A stretch of DNA of 64,000 nucleotides from Micromonospora sp. NBC_01796. Its GTDB lineage: Bacteria; Actinomycetota; Actinomycetes; Mycobacteriales; Micromonosporaceae. A model generated the notes under the pieces. That model was not told the origin of the DNA and did not search any database. It saw only the letters and a program-made list of their open reading frames with translations. The DNA lies in NCBI RefSeq assembly GCF_035917455.1, contig NZ_CP109078.1, forward strand, positions 6,990,001-7,054,000. The letters are read 5' to 3'. A program made the translations under genes and the position numbers. Positions 8,779 to 17,534 of this stretch are shown here, in pieces (the stretch's first letter is position 1; each line of letters begins with the position of its first letter).

Positions 8779-9837
8779 TCAGTCGACGACGGCCGGCGCC
8801 GTCTTCGCCGCGGCGGCCAGGGCCGCGGCCTCGCTCGCGTACGGGTTGTAGGTGTACGCACGCGACAGGCTGCCCGGCACCGTGAAGTACTCGACGGAAA
8901 GCTTCGCCGGGTCGGTGGCGATCTGGCCCCTGCCCGGCAGGTCGTCGCCGTCGTCCCAGCCCCACGGCGCGTTCGCCGAGTTGGTCGAGCAGCCGAAGGT
9001 GCCCGAGCCGCAGTTGTCGGAGGTGTCACCGGCAAAGGTGCCGAGGTTCGCGAAGAGACTGGCGTTCGCCCGCTGCGCCCACAGACCACCGGCGGCGAAC
9101 ATGTCGACGAGCTGGTAGCGCACGTCCCGGTCGTTGCCGTCGCTCGGCGTCTCCGCGACCGTGGAGGGGTAGTACACGATCCCGTCGCCGTTGATGTTGT
9201 ACTGCGGATACGCCTTCAGGCCGTGGCCCTGGGCCTCCTGCGCCGTCACCGGGTGCTGGAACGAGTCGTGCGGCGAGGACTGGAGCTGCAGCGTCCCGTC
9301 GACGTTCTCCCGCCCGCCGGACCAGGTGCTACCGGCCGGCGTGTACGAGTAGAAGCTGCTGTGCGCCACGGTCACCGCCGAGCGCAGCACCCCGTACGTG
9401 GACCCGTCCCGCTCGATCGCGAACAGCACACCCTCGCCGTCGTTCTCGTGCTCGGTCTCGAAGAACGGGTGGTCCGTCCAGTCCCGTGGGTGGAAGAAGA
9501 GGTAGGTGATGTACCAGTGCGTGGTGGTCTCGACCACGGAGTAGTAGCCGTGCGCGGCGAACGAGACCCCGGCCTGGCCCGCGCGGTCCCAGTTGTTGCG
9601 CCCGTTGAGGTCGCCGTCGAAGTCGACCTTCGTGATGTAGTCGGACCGGCCGCCGAGCGCGTGGCTCCCGGTGGCGTCGACGTCCTGGTAGTGGATCGGC
9701 GCCCAGCGCAGCGCCAGTTCCGCCCGGCTGACCGCCGCGCTCGCCGGGGCGGGTGCCGTGAACCCGATGGTCGCGAGCGTCGCCGCCAGGGTGGCCGCCA
9801 CCAGGGATCTCCCGGCGATCCTGCTTCTGTTGAGCAT
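8779..9837 (-). CDS. Secreted protein of unknown function
   Basis: A 352-residue precursor with a clear signal peptide: basic MLNRSRIAGR, an Ala-rich hydrophobic core and a likely cleavage after the APASA stretch. The mature part is acidic and aromatic. Notable segments are RWAPIHYQDVDATG, HGYYSVVETTTHWYITYLFF, HPRDWTD and HENDGEGVLFAIERDG, which suggest a beta-rich fold with clustered His/Asp/Glu that might bind metal. Four Cys occur close together (DNCGSGTFGCS is the visible pair region), consistent with export. I do not recognise the family with confidence; the HENDxEG segment loosely recalls Vps62/DUF946-type proteins. Start chosen at 9837 because GGGAGA precedes it; longer readings lack a signal peptide at their N terminus. 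It lies just upstream of the chitinase but has its own 160-base gap. Confidence 0.8.
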   Translation of the reverse strand: MLNRSRIAGRSLVAATLAATLATIGFTAPAPASAAVSRAELALRWAPIHYQDVDATGSHALGGRSDYITKVDFDGDLNGRNNWDRAGQAGVSFAAHGYYSVVETTTHWYITYLFFHPRDWTDHPFFETEHENDGEGVLFAIERDGSTYGVLRSAVTVAHSSFYSYTPAGSTWSGGRENVDGTLQLQSSPHDSFQHPVTAQEAQGHGLKAYPQYNINGDGIVYYPSTVAETPSDGNDRDVRYQLVDMFAAGGLWAQRANASLFANLGTFAGDTSDNCGSGTFGCSTNSANAPWGWDDGDDLPGRGQIATDPAKLSVEYFTVPGSLSRAYTYNPYASEAAALAAAAKTAPAVVD

Positions 9838-10103
9838 GTGTGCTCTCCCACGTCCGGTATGGATAGACCGATGGGAATCTATGTGATCCATGGCGGCCGG
9901 GGCGTGTCCGGTGGGCGAATGCTGAGTTGATGACGGTCGACGGTTGTCGTCCGGGCTCGGTGGCCACCCTCGGGGAGCCGGGCGGGGACAGGGCCGGCGG
10001 AATCGGGCGGCCGTGCGTGGCGGCGGTGGGGAGGACACGTGGAGCCCGTCGCCCCCGTCCGGTGCATTTCCGGTTTTGGATCGTGGCACCGACACTGGCT
10101 GCC

Positions 10104-11018
10104 ATGAGCGTGAGGACAGCCGGCGTTGCGGCGGACCCGGCCGGTGCCCCGGATCGGGATGCCGGCCGTGGTCCGGTGCTCGGCGGGCTGGCCATCATGA
10201 CCGCCAGCGCCGCCAGCAACCAGGTCGGCGCTGCCGTCGGCGCCCATGCCTTCACCACGATCGGGCCGGTCGGCGTGGTGGCGGTACGTCAGTTGGTCGC
10301 CGCCGCTGTCCTCCTGCCGGTGGCCCGGCCGAACGTACGCCGTTTCACCTGGGGGCAGTGGTGGCCGACGCTCCTGCTCGGGCTGGTCTTCGCCACCATG
10401 AACCTGAGCCTGTACACCGCCATCGACCGGATCGGGCTCGGCCTGGCCGTCACCCTGGAGGTGCTCGGCCCGCTCGGGGTCGCGCTGGCCGGCTCCCGTA
10501 CCCGTCGGGACATCCTCTGCGTCGCCGCCGCCGCACTCGGTGTCTACGTCCTCGTGCTGCCCGGCCCGAGCAGCGACTACCTCGGCGTCGGCCTCGGCCT
10601 GCTGGCCGCCGCCTGCTGGGCGGCCTACATCCTGCTCAACCGATTGCTCGGCGGCCGGCTGCCCGGTCTGCAGGCACCGGCGACCGCCACCGCGGTCTCG
10701 GCCCTGCTCTACCTGCCGGTCGCGGCGTTTCTGGTCGCCCAGGGACGGCTGCACGGCACCGCCCTGCTCTACGCCGTCGTCGCCGGTGTGCTCAGCTCGG
10801 TGGTGCCCTACGCCGCCGACCTGATCGCACTGCGCCGGGTACCGGCCCGCTTCTTCGGCGTTGTCATGAGCGTCCACCCGGTGCTGGCCGCCCTCGCCGG
10901 CCTCCTCATCCTCCGGCAGGCGCTGGACCTCCACGTTTGGGCCGGCATCCTGCTCGTCGTCACCGCCAACGTGCTCGCCGTCGCCACGACCCGGACCCGG
11001 TCGCGGGCCACCGGCTGA
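10104..11018 (+). CDS. EamA/RhtA-type drug-metabolite transporter
   Basis: A 304-residue inner-membrane protein with ten predicted helices in two EamA repeats. The first half includes VRQLVAAAVLLPVA and FATMNLSLYTAIDRIGLGLAVTLE, the pattern typical of the RhtA threonine/homoserine exporter subgroup. The second half ends with VHPVLAALAGLLILRQ. It probably exports amino acids or related metabolites by proton exchange; the substrate is not known. The ATG at 10104 gives a short polar N terminus before the first helix; earlier in-frame starts would add a region without transporter features. Divergent from the secreted protein gene, with 266 bases between. Confidence 0.85.
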   Translation: MSVRTAGVAADPAGAPDRDAGRGPVLGGLAIMTASAASNQVGAAVGAHAFTTIGPVGVVAVRQLVAAAVLLPVARPNVRRFTWGQWWPTLLLGLVFATMNLSLYTAIDRIGLGLAVTLEVLGPLGVALAGSRTRRDILCVAAAALGVYVLVLPGPSSDYLGVGLGLLAAACWAAYILLNRLLGGRLPGLQAPATATAVSALLYLPVAAFLVAQGRLHGTALLYAVVAGVLSSVVPYAADLIALRRVPARFFGVVMSVHPVLAALAGLLILRQALDLHVWAGILLVVTANVLAVATTRTRSRATG

Positions 11019-11153
11019 CCCCCGCCCCCGACCTCCCGGCGCGGGCCGGGACGGCGGGTGCGGCGCCGACCGGGTACGCGTCCCGCGCGCCGGCCCGACG
11101 GGACCCGTCAATCAGCCCGCGCGACCGCCGGGGCCGTGGCTAGGCTGGCCGGA

Positions 11154-12131
11154 GTGAGCACCGAGGCGGCAACGGCGGACGACAGCGGGGTCCCCGTGCT
11201 GGGCCTGGTGGTCCATCCCACCCGGGCGGTGGACGAATCCGTGTCCACGATCCTGAGCTGGGCCCGGACCCACGCGGTCCGGGTCGTCGCCCGGGACCGG
11301 GACCGCGACCGGATCACCGGGAAGATCGACACGCTGCCCGATCCGCGGTTCGTCGCCCAGCTCAAAGGGCTGGTCGCGCTCGGCGGCGACGGGACCATGC
11401 TCGGGGCGATGCGGCTGGTCGCCGAACGGCCCGTACCGGTGCTCGGCGTCAACCACGGCAGCCTGGGCTTCCTCGTCGAAGTCACGCCCGACACCCTGGA
11501 AACGGCGCTTGCCCGACTCGTGGACGGCGACTTCACGATCGAGTGCCACGGCTGCCTGGTCGTCGCCTGCGGCAGTGGCCGGCCGTTCCGGACCGACACC
11601 GGCTTCAACGACATCGTGCTGGCCCGGCGCAGCCGGACGGGCGCCATCTCGCTCGATCTCACCGTCAACGACCAGCAGTACGGCTACTACCGGTGCGACG
11701 CGCTCGTACTCGCCACGCCCAGCGGCTCCACCGCGTACAACTACGCCGCGGGCGGACCCATCGTGTCGCCGTCGGCGGCGGCGATCGTGATCACGCCGGT
11801 GGCGGCGATGTCGGGCATCGGCCGGGCCATCGTGCTCGGCGCCGGAGACCGGGTGTCGCTGCACATCGACCCCGACAGTGCGCCGGTGTACCTCGACGTG
11901 GACGGCACCCCGTCGGCCGAACTCGAACCCGGCGACGTGCTCACCGCGCACCTGCGCGAGGACGCCGGCCAGGTCGTACGCCTGTCCGCCGGCACGCACG
12001 CCCGGCGGAGCCGGATCAAGCTGAGCCTGCTCGACCTCCCGTTGCGCCGCGACCAACTCCTCGAACTCATCCCCGAGAAGCTCCGCATGCACGGCGAGGC
12101 GATCCAGGATCCGGAACTGGGGGATGGCTGA
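11154..12131 (+). CDS. nadK: NAD(+) kinase
   Basis: Phosphorylates NAD to NADP in the cytoplasm. The 325-residue protein carries the family signature GGDGT at residues 77-81, the second motif NHGSLGFL, and the conserved NDIVLAR and TPSGSTAYNYAAGGPIV blocks that bind NAD. The C-terminal half is the usual beta-sandwich. GTG at 11154 is the most likely start because the Rossmann-like domain (VLGLVVHPTR) begins about 17 residues later. Such proteins often occur next to recN or TlyA in actinomycetes; here it is not in that context, so it may be a second paralogue. It is the first of two plus-strand genes; the next starts 68 bases downstream. Confidence 0.93.
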   Translation: MSTEAATADDSGVPVLGLVVHPTRAVDESVSTILSWARTHAVRVVARDRDRDRITGKIDTLPDPRFVAQLKGLVALGGDGTMLGAMRLVAERPVPVLGVNHGSLGFLVEVTPDTLETALARLVDGDFTIECHGCLVVACGSGRPFRTDTGFNDIVLARRSRTGAISLDLTVNDQQYGYYRCDALVLATPSGSTAYNYAAGGPIVSPSAAAIVITPVAAMSGIGRAIVLGAGDRVSLHIDPDSAPVYLDVDGTPSAELEPGDVLTAHLREDAGQVVRLSAGTHARRSRIKLSLLDLPLRRDQLLELIPEKLRMHGEAIQDPELGDG

Positions 12132-12199
12132 TCGCCACCAGGCCGCGGATGGGGTCATAGCCGACACATCGACGTGATCAGCGGCCGTACGCTGAGCGG

Positions 12200-14578
12200 G
12201 TGGCCCTGATCGGACGCCGCCGCGAGCTCGCCGCGGTGGCACAGTTGCTCGACCGGGCCGTAACGGGAACGGGCGGGCACCTCGTTGTCACCGGGCCGAC
12301 CGGAGCGGGCAGGACGGCGCTGGTCGACGCTGCCGCGACCCTGGCCCGTACCCGTGGTCTGCCGGTGTTCCGGGTGAGCGGGACCGGCCTCGACGCCGGC
12401 CTGCTGATCTGGGACCAACTGCTCCGCGATCTCGGAGCGGGTGAACTGCCGTCCGACGCCAGGCTCGGAGACCTCGACCGGATCGCCCGCGCGGCGGCCG
12501 ACGGTGGACCGCGCCTGCTCCTGGTCGACAACATCGGCCGGGCCGGTACGCCGGCCGTGGAGTTCCTGACCCTGCTCGCGTCCCGGCTCGGCTCGGGCGC
12601 GACGGCGTTGCTCGCGACGGCGGAGGAACCCCTCGGCCTGACGCCGGAGCTACGCCTGCCCGGCCTGACCGAACCGGAACTGGCCGACCTGACCGACGGC
12701 CTGCCCACCGGGCCGCTTCCCGACGGGACGCTGCACGCCGTGTGGCTGGCCTCGGCCGGGCGACCCGGAGCCGCCATCCGCCTCGCCGGTGAACTGGCCG
12801 GTCTCGACATCACCGCCGACGCCGTCATCCACCTGGCACTCACGACGCCGTCGAGGGCGGAGTTCCTCGATCTCGACGCGGGCCTGATCCGCCTCTTGGA
12901 GGTCGCGGCCGCCCGGCCGTTGCCCGCGCCGGTCCGGGCCCGGGTGCTGACCCGGCTGGCCCGCGAGCTGCTGGGTGACCCGTCGGCCGGAGCCCGCCGG
13001 CGTGAGCTGGTCGAGGAGGCGGTTGCCCTGGCCCGGAGCACCGGCGATCCCGGCATCGTCGCCGAGGTCCTCGACGGCCGGCTGCACGCCCTGTGGGACC
13101 CGGCCGCCGCCCGGGAACGCCTGGCCACCGCGACGGAGATCGTGGAGCAGGCGCGCCGGGCCGGGGATGCGACGGTCGAGCGACGCGGACTGTTCTGGCG
13201 CTTCACCGCATGGGCGGAACTGGGAGACCTGGTGGCGGCCGAGGCGGCGCTGACGGCGTACGCCCGCGCCGCCGACCTGGCCGGCGACGCCGAGGCGGCG
13301 GTGATGGTGCTGGCCCGCCAGGCGATGCTGGCGACGATCCGGGGCCGATTCGAGGAGGCCGTGGCGCTCGCCGGCGACGTGGCGGAACAGGGCCGTCGGG
13401 CCGGACTCGTCGACACGGACCGCCTGGTCGCCTCGCTGTACGGCCGCCTCGCCCTGATGCGCGGCGAGGCCGAGCCGCAGGTGGAGACCCTGCATGGGCT
13501 CGCCCGGCGGTTGCCCGGTCACTTCTTCGAGGCGACCGCGGCCCGGACACTCGCCGAATGCGGCCGAGACACCGAGGCGCTCCTCGAACTCGAACGGGTC
13601 CTGCCGGCCGTGCTCGCCGGATCCGGGCCGCGCTGGGTGGGAGCCCTCGCCGACCTGGCGATCGTGGCCGCGCGCGGCGGTGAACCCACCTCCGCGCAGG
13701 CCCTGTACGACGCCCTGCTTCCGTACGGTGGGCGGCTGGTCGTCTGGGGTGGCGCCAACACGATCACCGGACCGGTGGACGACTACCTGGGCCGGCTCGC
13801 CACCCGGCTGGGTCGACCCGACCAGGCGCTGCAGCACCTGGACAGCGCGGTCGAGTTGGAACAGCGGATCGGCGCTCTGCCGTGGCTGGCGTACACGCTG
13901 GCCGCGCGGGCCGGCGCGCTGTCCGTACGCGGCGCCGAGGGGGACCGGGGTCGGGCCGGTGACGACCTCGGGCGGGCCCGGTCGCTGGCGCAGCGGCTCG
14001 GCATGGGTGGGCTGCTCGGCACCCTCGCCCCACCGGCGGACGAGTGGCGGCTGAGCCGCGACGGGGACGGCTGGCGGCTCGACGCCGGTGCCGAGACGGT
14101 CCGGCTGCGCGACGGTCGCGGGATGGGGTACCTGCGGGCGCTGTTGGCCGCACCCGGTCAGGAGATCGCCGCACTGGATCTCGTCGCCGGGGGCGCCGGC
14201 CTGCGGGTCCCCGAGGGCGCCCCGATCCTCGACGACGTCGGCCGTGCCGCCTACCGGAGCCGGTTGCGGGCGCTGGACGAGCAACTCGACGTGGCGGACC
14301 GGGCGGGGGACGTCGAGCGTGCGGCGGCGGCCCAGGTCGAACGTACCGCGCTGCTGGCGGAGCTGAGGCGGGCCAGCGGGCTGGGCGGGCGGCCGAGGGC
14401 CCAGGCGGGCGAGACCGAACGGGCGAGGGTCAACGCGACCCGGGCGTTGTGGGCGGCCGTCGAACGGGTCGAGTCGGCCGCGCCGCTGGCCGGGGCGCAC
14501 CTGCGGGCATCACTGCACACCGGCCGGGTGCTCCGGTACCAGCCGGCGCCGGGCGGCCCGACCCGCTGGCGGGTGTGA
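12200..14578 (+). CDS. AAA ATPase with helical-repeat region, no LuxR domain
   Basis: A 792-residue protein resembling LAL-type regulators at its N terminus: LIGRRREL start, Walker A GPTGAGRT near residue 31 and Walker B-like LLLVDN. A long helical TPR-like middle follows (about 230-610). Instead of a LuxR helix-turn-helix it ends in a module beginning WRLSRDGDGWRLDAG and VRLRDGRGMGYLRALLAAPG, then a charged helical stretch and the tail LRYQPAPGGPTRW. I have seen this tail on other actinomycete ATPases but know no function for it. Walker A has Arg-Thr instead of Lys-Thr after the glycines (GAGRT), so ATP hydrolysis may be impaired. GTG start at 12200. Possibly a signalling scaffold rather than a transcription factor. 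Confidence 0.72.
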   Translation: MALIGRRRELAAVAQLLDRAVTGTGGHLVVTGPTGAGRTALVDAAATLARTRGLPVFRVSGTGLDAGLLIWDQLLRDLGAGELPSDARLGDLDRIARAAADGGPRLLLVDNIGRAGTPAVEFLTLLASRLGSGATALLATAEEPLGLTPELRLPGLTEPELADLTDGLPTGPLPDGTLHAVWLASAGRPGAAIRLAGELAGLDITADAVIHLALTTPSRAEFLDLDAGLIRLLEVAAARPLPAPVRARVLTRLARELLGDPSAGARRRELVEEAVALARSTGDPGIVAEVLDGRLHALWDPAAARERLATATEIVEQARRAGDATVERRGLFWRFTAWAELGDLVAAEAALTAYARAADLAGDAEAAVMVLARQAMLATIRGRFEEAVALAGDVAEQGRRAGLVDTDRLVASLYGRLALMRGEAEPQVETLHGLARRLPGHFFEATAARTLAECGRDTEALLELERVLPAVLAGSGPRWVGALADLAIVAARGGEPTSAQALYDALLPYGGRLVVWGGANTITGPVDDYLGRLATRLGRPDQALQHLDSAVELEQRIGALPWLAYTLAARAGALSVRGAEGDRGRAGDDLGRARSLAQRLGMGGLLGTLAPPADEWRLSRDGDGWRLDAGAETVRLRDGRGMGYLRALLAAPGQEIAALDLVAGGAGLRVPEGAPILDDVGRAAYRSRLRALDEQLDVADRAGDVERAAAAQVERTALLAELRRASGLGGRPRAQAGETERARVNATRALWAAVERVESAAPLAGAHLRASLHTGRVLRYQPAPGGPTRWRV

Positions 14579-14594
14579 CCCCTGTTTCCGCAGG

Positions 14595-14714
14595 TAAAAG
14601 GCTCACGGGAGCCCCTTTTGCATCGTTCCGCACGGATGTCGGGTCAAGCGCGCCGCCCCCGCTGGCACCTCGCCACCGAGCCAGAAAGCGCGGGGAGTTG
14701 GCTCGGTGGCGAGG
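14595..14714. terminator. Terminator hairpins between convergent genes
   Basis: Two hairpins lie between the convergent ends at 14578 and 14734. The first (14595-14619) pairs AAAAGGCTC with GAGCCCCTTTT, with a two-base bulge, and ends in T's. The second is a perfect 16-bp inverted repeat, CCTCGCCACCGAGCCA (14668-14683) with its complement at 14699-14714, with a 15-base loop, followed by TTT. Both suit rho-independent termination, the second possibly in both directions. Confidence 0.72.
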
Positions 14715-14733
14715 TTTGCCGTTGTGCGTCTCG

Positions 14734-15612
14734 TCAGCGGCCGGCGAGTTCGGCGAAGATCTCCACCAGTTCGGGTCGGTCAAACGGTCCGACGTGGGGT
14801 GCCGCGACGCTTCGTACGTCGGTCGGGTTGTCCGGGGTGAGGCGGTCGGCCTCGGCGATGAACCGATCCTGTAGCGCGGGTGGGATCAGCCGGTCGTGGG
14901 TGAAGCGCACGTACGTCCGGGGAATCCGGCCCCAGGTTCCCGCTTCGCCGCGCGCGTCGGCCAGGGGGATGCTGACGGGCTCGTCAGGTTCGAGCATGTT
15001 GAGCAGCCGACTCACCGCCTCGTCGGTGAAATCGCCGGCGAGGCACTGCCTGATGCCGTCGAATACCGACGGGTCGGCCGAGCGCCAGTTGATCCGGGCC
15101 ACGCCGAGGATCGCCGGATCGGCGACCACTGCCTGGGTCACCAGGGGAAGCAGGCTGTCGCTGTTCTCGGGTGTGGCGAGATATGCGGCCACGTTCGGGA
15201 GGTCGACGCAGCAGTACGCCGCCATGTAGACGACCCGATCGAGCAGTTCGGGGATCGCGTTGCCGACCCTGCTCACGGTGACGCCGCCCTGGCTGGCGCC
15301 GGCCAGGATCACAGGCCCGTGGCGACGAGCGCGGCGCACCACGTCCACGACACGCTCGACATAGTCGTCGATGGTGATCTTGGCAAGCGGAGACGGCTCG
15401 GTTGCCAGCCCGTCGAGGTCCTGCGGGGCCTGGTACGAGCGGGGAAAGAAGCCTTCAGCGCCGTGTCCCGGAAGGTCGACGGCCACGCACCGGTGCCCCC
15501 GCAGGGTGAGTTCGGTGATCAGTCCCGAGCAGAAATGCGACGAGGAGTTGGTGCCGTGCACAAAGACCAGGGTCGGCGGTCGGCGGTCGGTGGTGATGTC
15601 TTTTGTCGTCAT
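14734..15612 (-). CDS. Alpha/beta hydrolase
   Basis: A 292-residue cytoplasmic hydrolase. The oxyanion segment FVHGTNSSSH lies near residue 20, the nucleophile elbow is GASQGG (Ser near residue 105), and a late His in VAAPHVGPF can complete the triad. The fold resembles the pheromone/esterase-like alpha/beta hydrolases of actinomycetes; the substrate is unknown. The start at 15612 overlaps the stop of the upstream acetyltransferase in ATGA, so the two are co-translated, and GGGAGA precedes it. Longer readings to 15876 would overlap the acetyltransferase without hydrolase features. Confidence 0.87.
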   Translation of the reverse strand: MTTKDITTDRRPPTLVFVHGTNSSSHFCSGLITELTLRGHRCVAVDLPGHGAEGFFPRSYQAPQDLDGLATEPSPLAKITIDDYVERVVDVVRRARRHGPVILAGASQGGVTVSRVGNAIPELLDRVVYMAAYCCVDLPNVAAYLATPENSDSLLPLVTQAVVADPAILGVARINWRSADPSVFDGIRQCLAGDFTDEAVSRLLNMLEPDEPVSIPLADARGEAGTWGRIPRTYVRFTHDRLIPPALQDRFIAEADRLTPDNPTDVRSVAAPHVGPFDRPELVEIFAELAGR

Positions 15613-16262
15613 CGAGGTTCTCCCTTGTGGTGGTGCAATTGGTGGGATGGTCGACGGCGCGGTTGGCGCCACATCGGCCACAGGAGTGGGCTGTCCGCCA
15701 CGCGAACCGGTTCGCCGAGATCCTCGAAGCCGTACCGCAGGTAGAGGGCTCGGCTCCGGGGTGAACTCGCCTCCAGGTAGGCGGCGATTCCGTCGGCGTC
15801 CGCTCGTTCCAACCGGTGGCGCAACATGGCCGAGCCGAGTCCGGCGCCCTGCCGCCCGCCCACCACCCCCATGCACGAGAGGTAGAGGTGCGGTTCACGA
15901 CGGGGATGCCGCTCGGCCAGCGCCTGCCCGAGGGTCCGCAACCGTGCGCCGTTCTCGCCGAAGATCGATTTCTGGTCCACGTCGGGCGCGTCCGGAGGTT
16001 CCTCCTCGGGTGCCTGGCCCGCAGCCAACGCCAGCCACACCGAGGCGCCCTCACCGCGACCGACCAGGTATGCCTCGGCGGTGCCTCGATCCAGCAGGTG
16101 GCCGTAGAAGTGCGACTGGAGACGGCGGCGCTCACCCGACGCGGGGAAGAGCCAACAGGCGACCGGATCGTCCATGAACGCCTCGGTGAGGATGCCCGAC
16201 ACCGCCTGCCGGTCTGCGACATCCGCCCGCCACACCGGTGCGTACGGTGTATCGTTTGTCAT
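15609..16262 (-). CDS. GNAT family N-acetyltransferase
   Basis: A 217-residue acetyl-CoA-dependent acetyltransferase. The acetyl-CoA loop appears as VVGGRQGAGLGSAML, an R/Q-x-x-G-x-G variant, followed by YLEASSPRSRALYLRYGFE, the usual C-terminal motif of small-molecule acetylating GNATs. The substrate is unknown. It is the promoter-proximal gene of a two-gene unit: its TGA overlaps the ATG of the downstream hydrolase. It is divergent from the GntR-TetR hybrid regulator 137 bases away, which probably controls it. The C-terminal tail is rich in His and Arg. Confidence 0.87.
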   Translation of the reverse strand: MTNDTPYAPVWRADVADRQAVSGILTEAFMDDPVACWLFPASGERRRLQSHFYGHLLDRGTAEAYLVGRGEGASVWLALAAGQAPEEEPPDAPDVDQKSIFGENGARLRTLGQALAERHPRREPHLYLSCMGVVGGRQGAGLGSAMLRHRLERADADGIAAYLEASSPRSRALYLRYGFEDLGEPVRVADSPLLWPMWRQPRRRPSHQLHHHKGEPR

Positions 16263-16344
16263 GCGTACAACGTATCGGCGCGCCTGGCGAAATCGACCCA
16301 GTGCAGGTCGGCGACCTCGATAAGTGTGCTAATCAGAGGAAAAG

Positions 16345-16356
16345 TGTCCTAGTACA
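16345..16356. promoter_or_regulatory. GntR-type operator candidate
   Basis: TGTCCTAGTACA is a near-perfect palindrome centred on CTAG, 44 bases before the GntR-TetR gene and between it and the divergent acetyltransferase. TGTnCTAGnACA-like sites are typical of GntR regulators of the YtrA/HutC groups. A direct repeat, CGTACGGTGTATCG (16241-16254) and CGTACAACGTATCG (16264-16277), lies over the acetyltransferase start and could be a second site. Confidence 0.45.
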
Positions 16357-16399
16357 ATCCGGTCGGACGACAACCTCACCAGAAGATCGGAGGGCGGCC

Positions 16400-17365
16400 A
16401 TGTCCGCGCCGATGCCCCGCCCGGATCCGCCGTATCGGCGCATCGTCGAGGAGATCCGCGGCCGAATTCTGGCCGGCGACCTACGGCCGGGGGACCGGGT
16501 ACCCTCGGTCCGGCAAATCGCCCAGCGATGGGGCGTCGCGGTCGCGACCGCGACCAGAGCGATGGCGACTCTCCGCGACGACGGGCTGGTCGAGGCGACG
16601 GTCGGTTCCGGCACGGTGGTCAGCAACCACACCCGCCGCAGGTACCCGGTCAGCCCGGCCGCGTCGCAACGGCCGCGGCAGGCCGGCACGCTCAAGCAGC
16701 CCCTGGGCCGGATGCATGTTCTTCGCGCCGCCATCGCGATCGCTGACGTCGAGGGACTCGACGCAGTGTCCATGCGGCGTCTCGCGGTCGACCTCGGCGT
16801 CGGCCCGATGTCGCTCTACCGGCACGTGGCGAACAAGGACGAACTGGTGACGCAGATGGCCGACGAGGTCTTCGGCGAAGCCGAACTGCCCGACCCGGGA
16901 CCGCCCGGGTGGCGGGCGAAGCTCGAACTGGTCGCCCGCCGGCAGTGGGAGCTGTGCCAGCGACACCTCTGGCTGCCCAGAGCCGTCTCGTTCACCCGTC
17001 CGGCGCTTACGCCCAACATGATGGCGCACACGGAGTGGATCCTGCACGCGCTCGACGGACTCGGGCTGTCCATGACGACCCGGATCCGCGAGGCGCTCAC
17101 GCTTCACGGACTGGTCGCCACCGTCGCGCTGTCCATGGCGGCCGAGTTCGAATCGGAGCAGGAAGCCGGAATCACGCTCGACGGGTGGTGGTCGGCACAG
17201 CAGAAGCGAGCCGATCAGACGCTCGACAGTGGACGATTTCCACTGCTGGCGACGATCCCGACGGAGACGGTGTCGGACCTCAACGGACTGTTCGAGTACG
17301 GCCTCGAGCGCCATCTCGACGGGTTCGCCGCCCTGGTGGAGGATCCTGCCCGAATGTGGTCATGA
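16400..17365 (+). CDS. GntR-TetR hybrid transcriptional regulator
   Basis: A 321-residue regulator with two DNA-binding domains. Residues 8-80 form a GntR winged helix: YRRIVEEIRGRILAGDLRPG, then VPSVRQIAQRWGVAVATATRAM and GTVVSNHT. From about residue 105 a complete TetR helix-turn-helix follows (AAIAIADVEGLDAVSMRRLA, then VGPMSLYRHVANKDEL), with a TetR-type ligand domain to the end. The ATG at 16400 has GGAGGG upstream. The architecture recurs in actinomycetes, but which domain binds the operator is not established. It is divergent from the acetyltransferase-hydrolase pair and likely controls it and itself. Confidence 0.88.
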   Translation: MSAPMPRPDPPYRRIVEEIRGRILAGDLRPGDRVPSVRQIAQRWGVAVATATRAMATLRDDGLVEATVGSGTVVSNHTRRRYPVSPAASQRPRQAGTLKQPLGRMHVLRAAIAIADVEGLDAVSMRRLAVDLGVGPMSLYRHVANKDELVTQMADEVFGEAELPDPGPPGWRAKLELVARRQWELCQRHLWLPRAVSFTRPALTPNMMAHTEWILHALDGLGLSMTTRIREALTLHGLVATVALSMAAEFESEQEAGITLDGWWSAQQKRADQTLDSGRFPLLATIPTETVSDLNGLFEYGLERHLDGFAALVEDPARMWS

Positions 17366-17534
17366 GGGCGCGACGGACCGTCCGGGACAGCACCGTACGT
17401 AGCATCTGGGTGGTTTGTCGCCTTGACGACTTCGAAGGAACACTCTCAGCTCACGGTGTGAGCCACGCCACGTACGGGTTGTGCGCAGCCGAGTTACGCC
17501 TTGTCGGTGAAGGTAGAGCGACGGGAGAGACGAC

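Noticed and set aside
14668-14714. Perfect 16-bp inverted repeat as a transposon end or attachment site
   Set aside because: It sits between two convergent stops with a short loop and following T's, which suits a terminator; no transposase or duplicated target is near.
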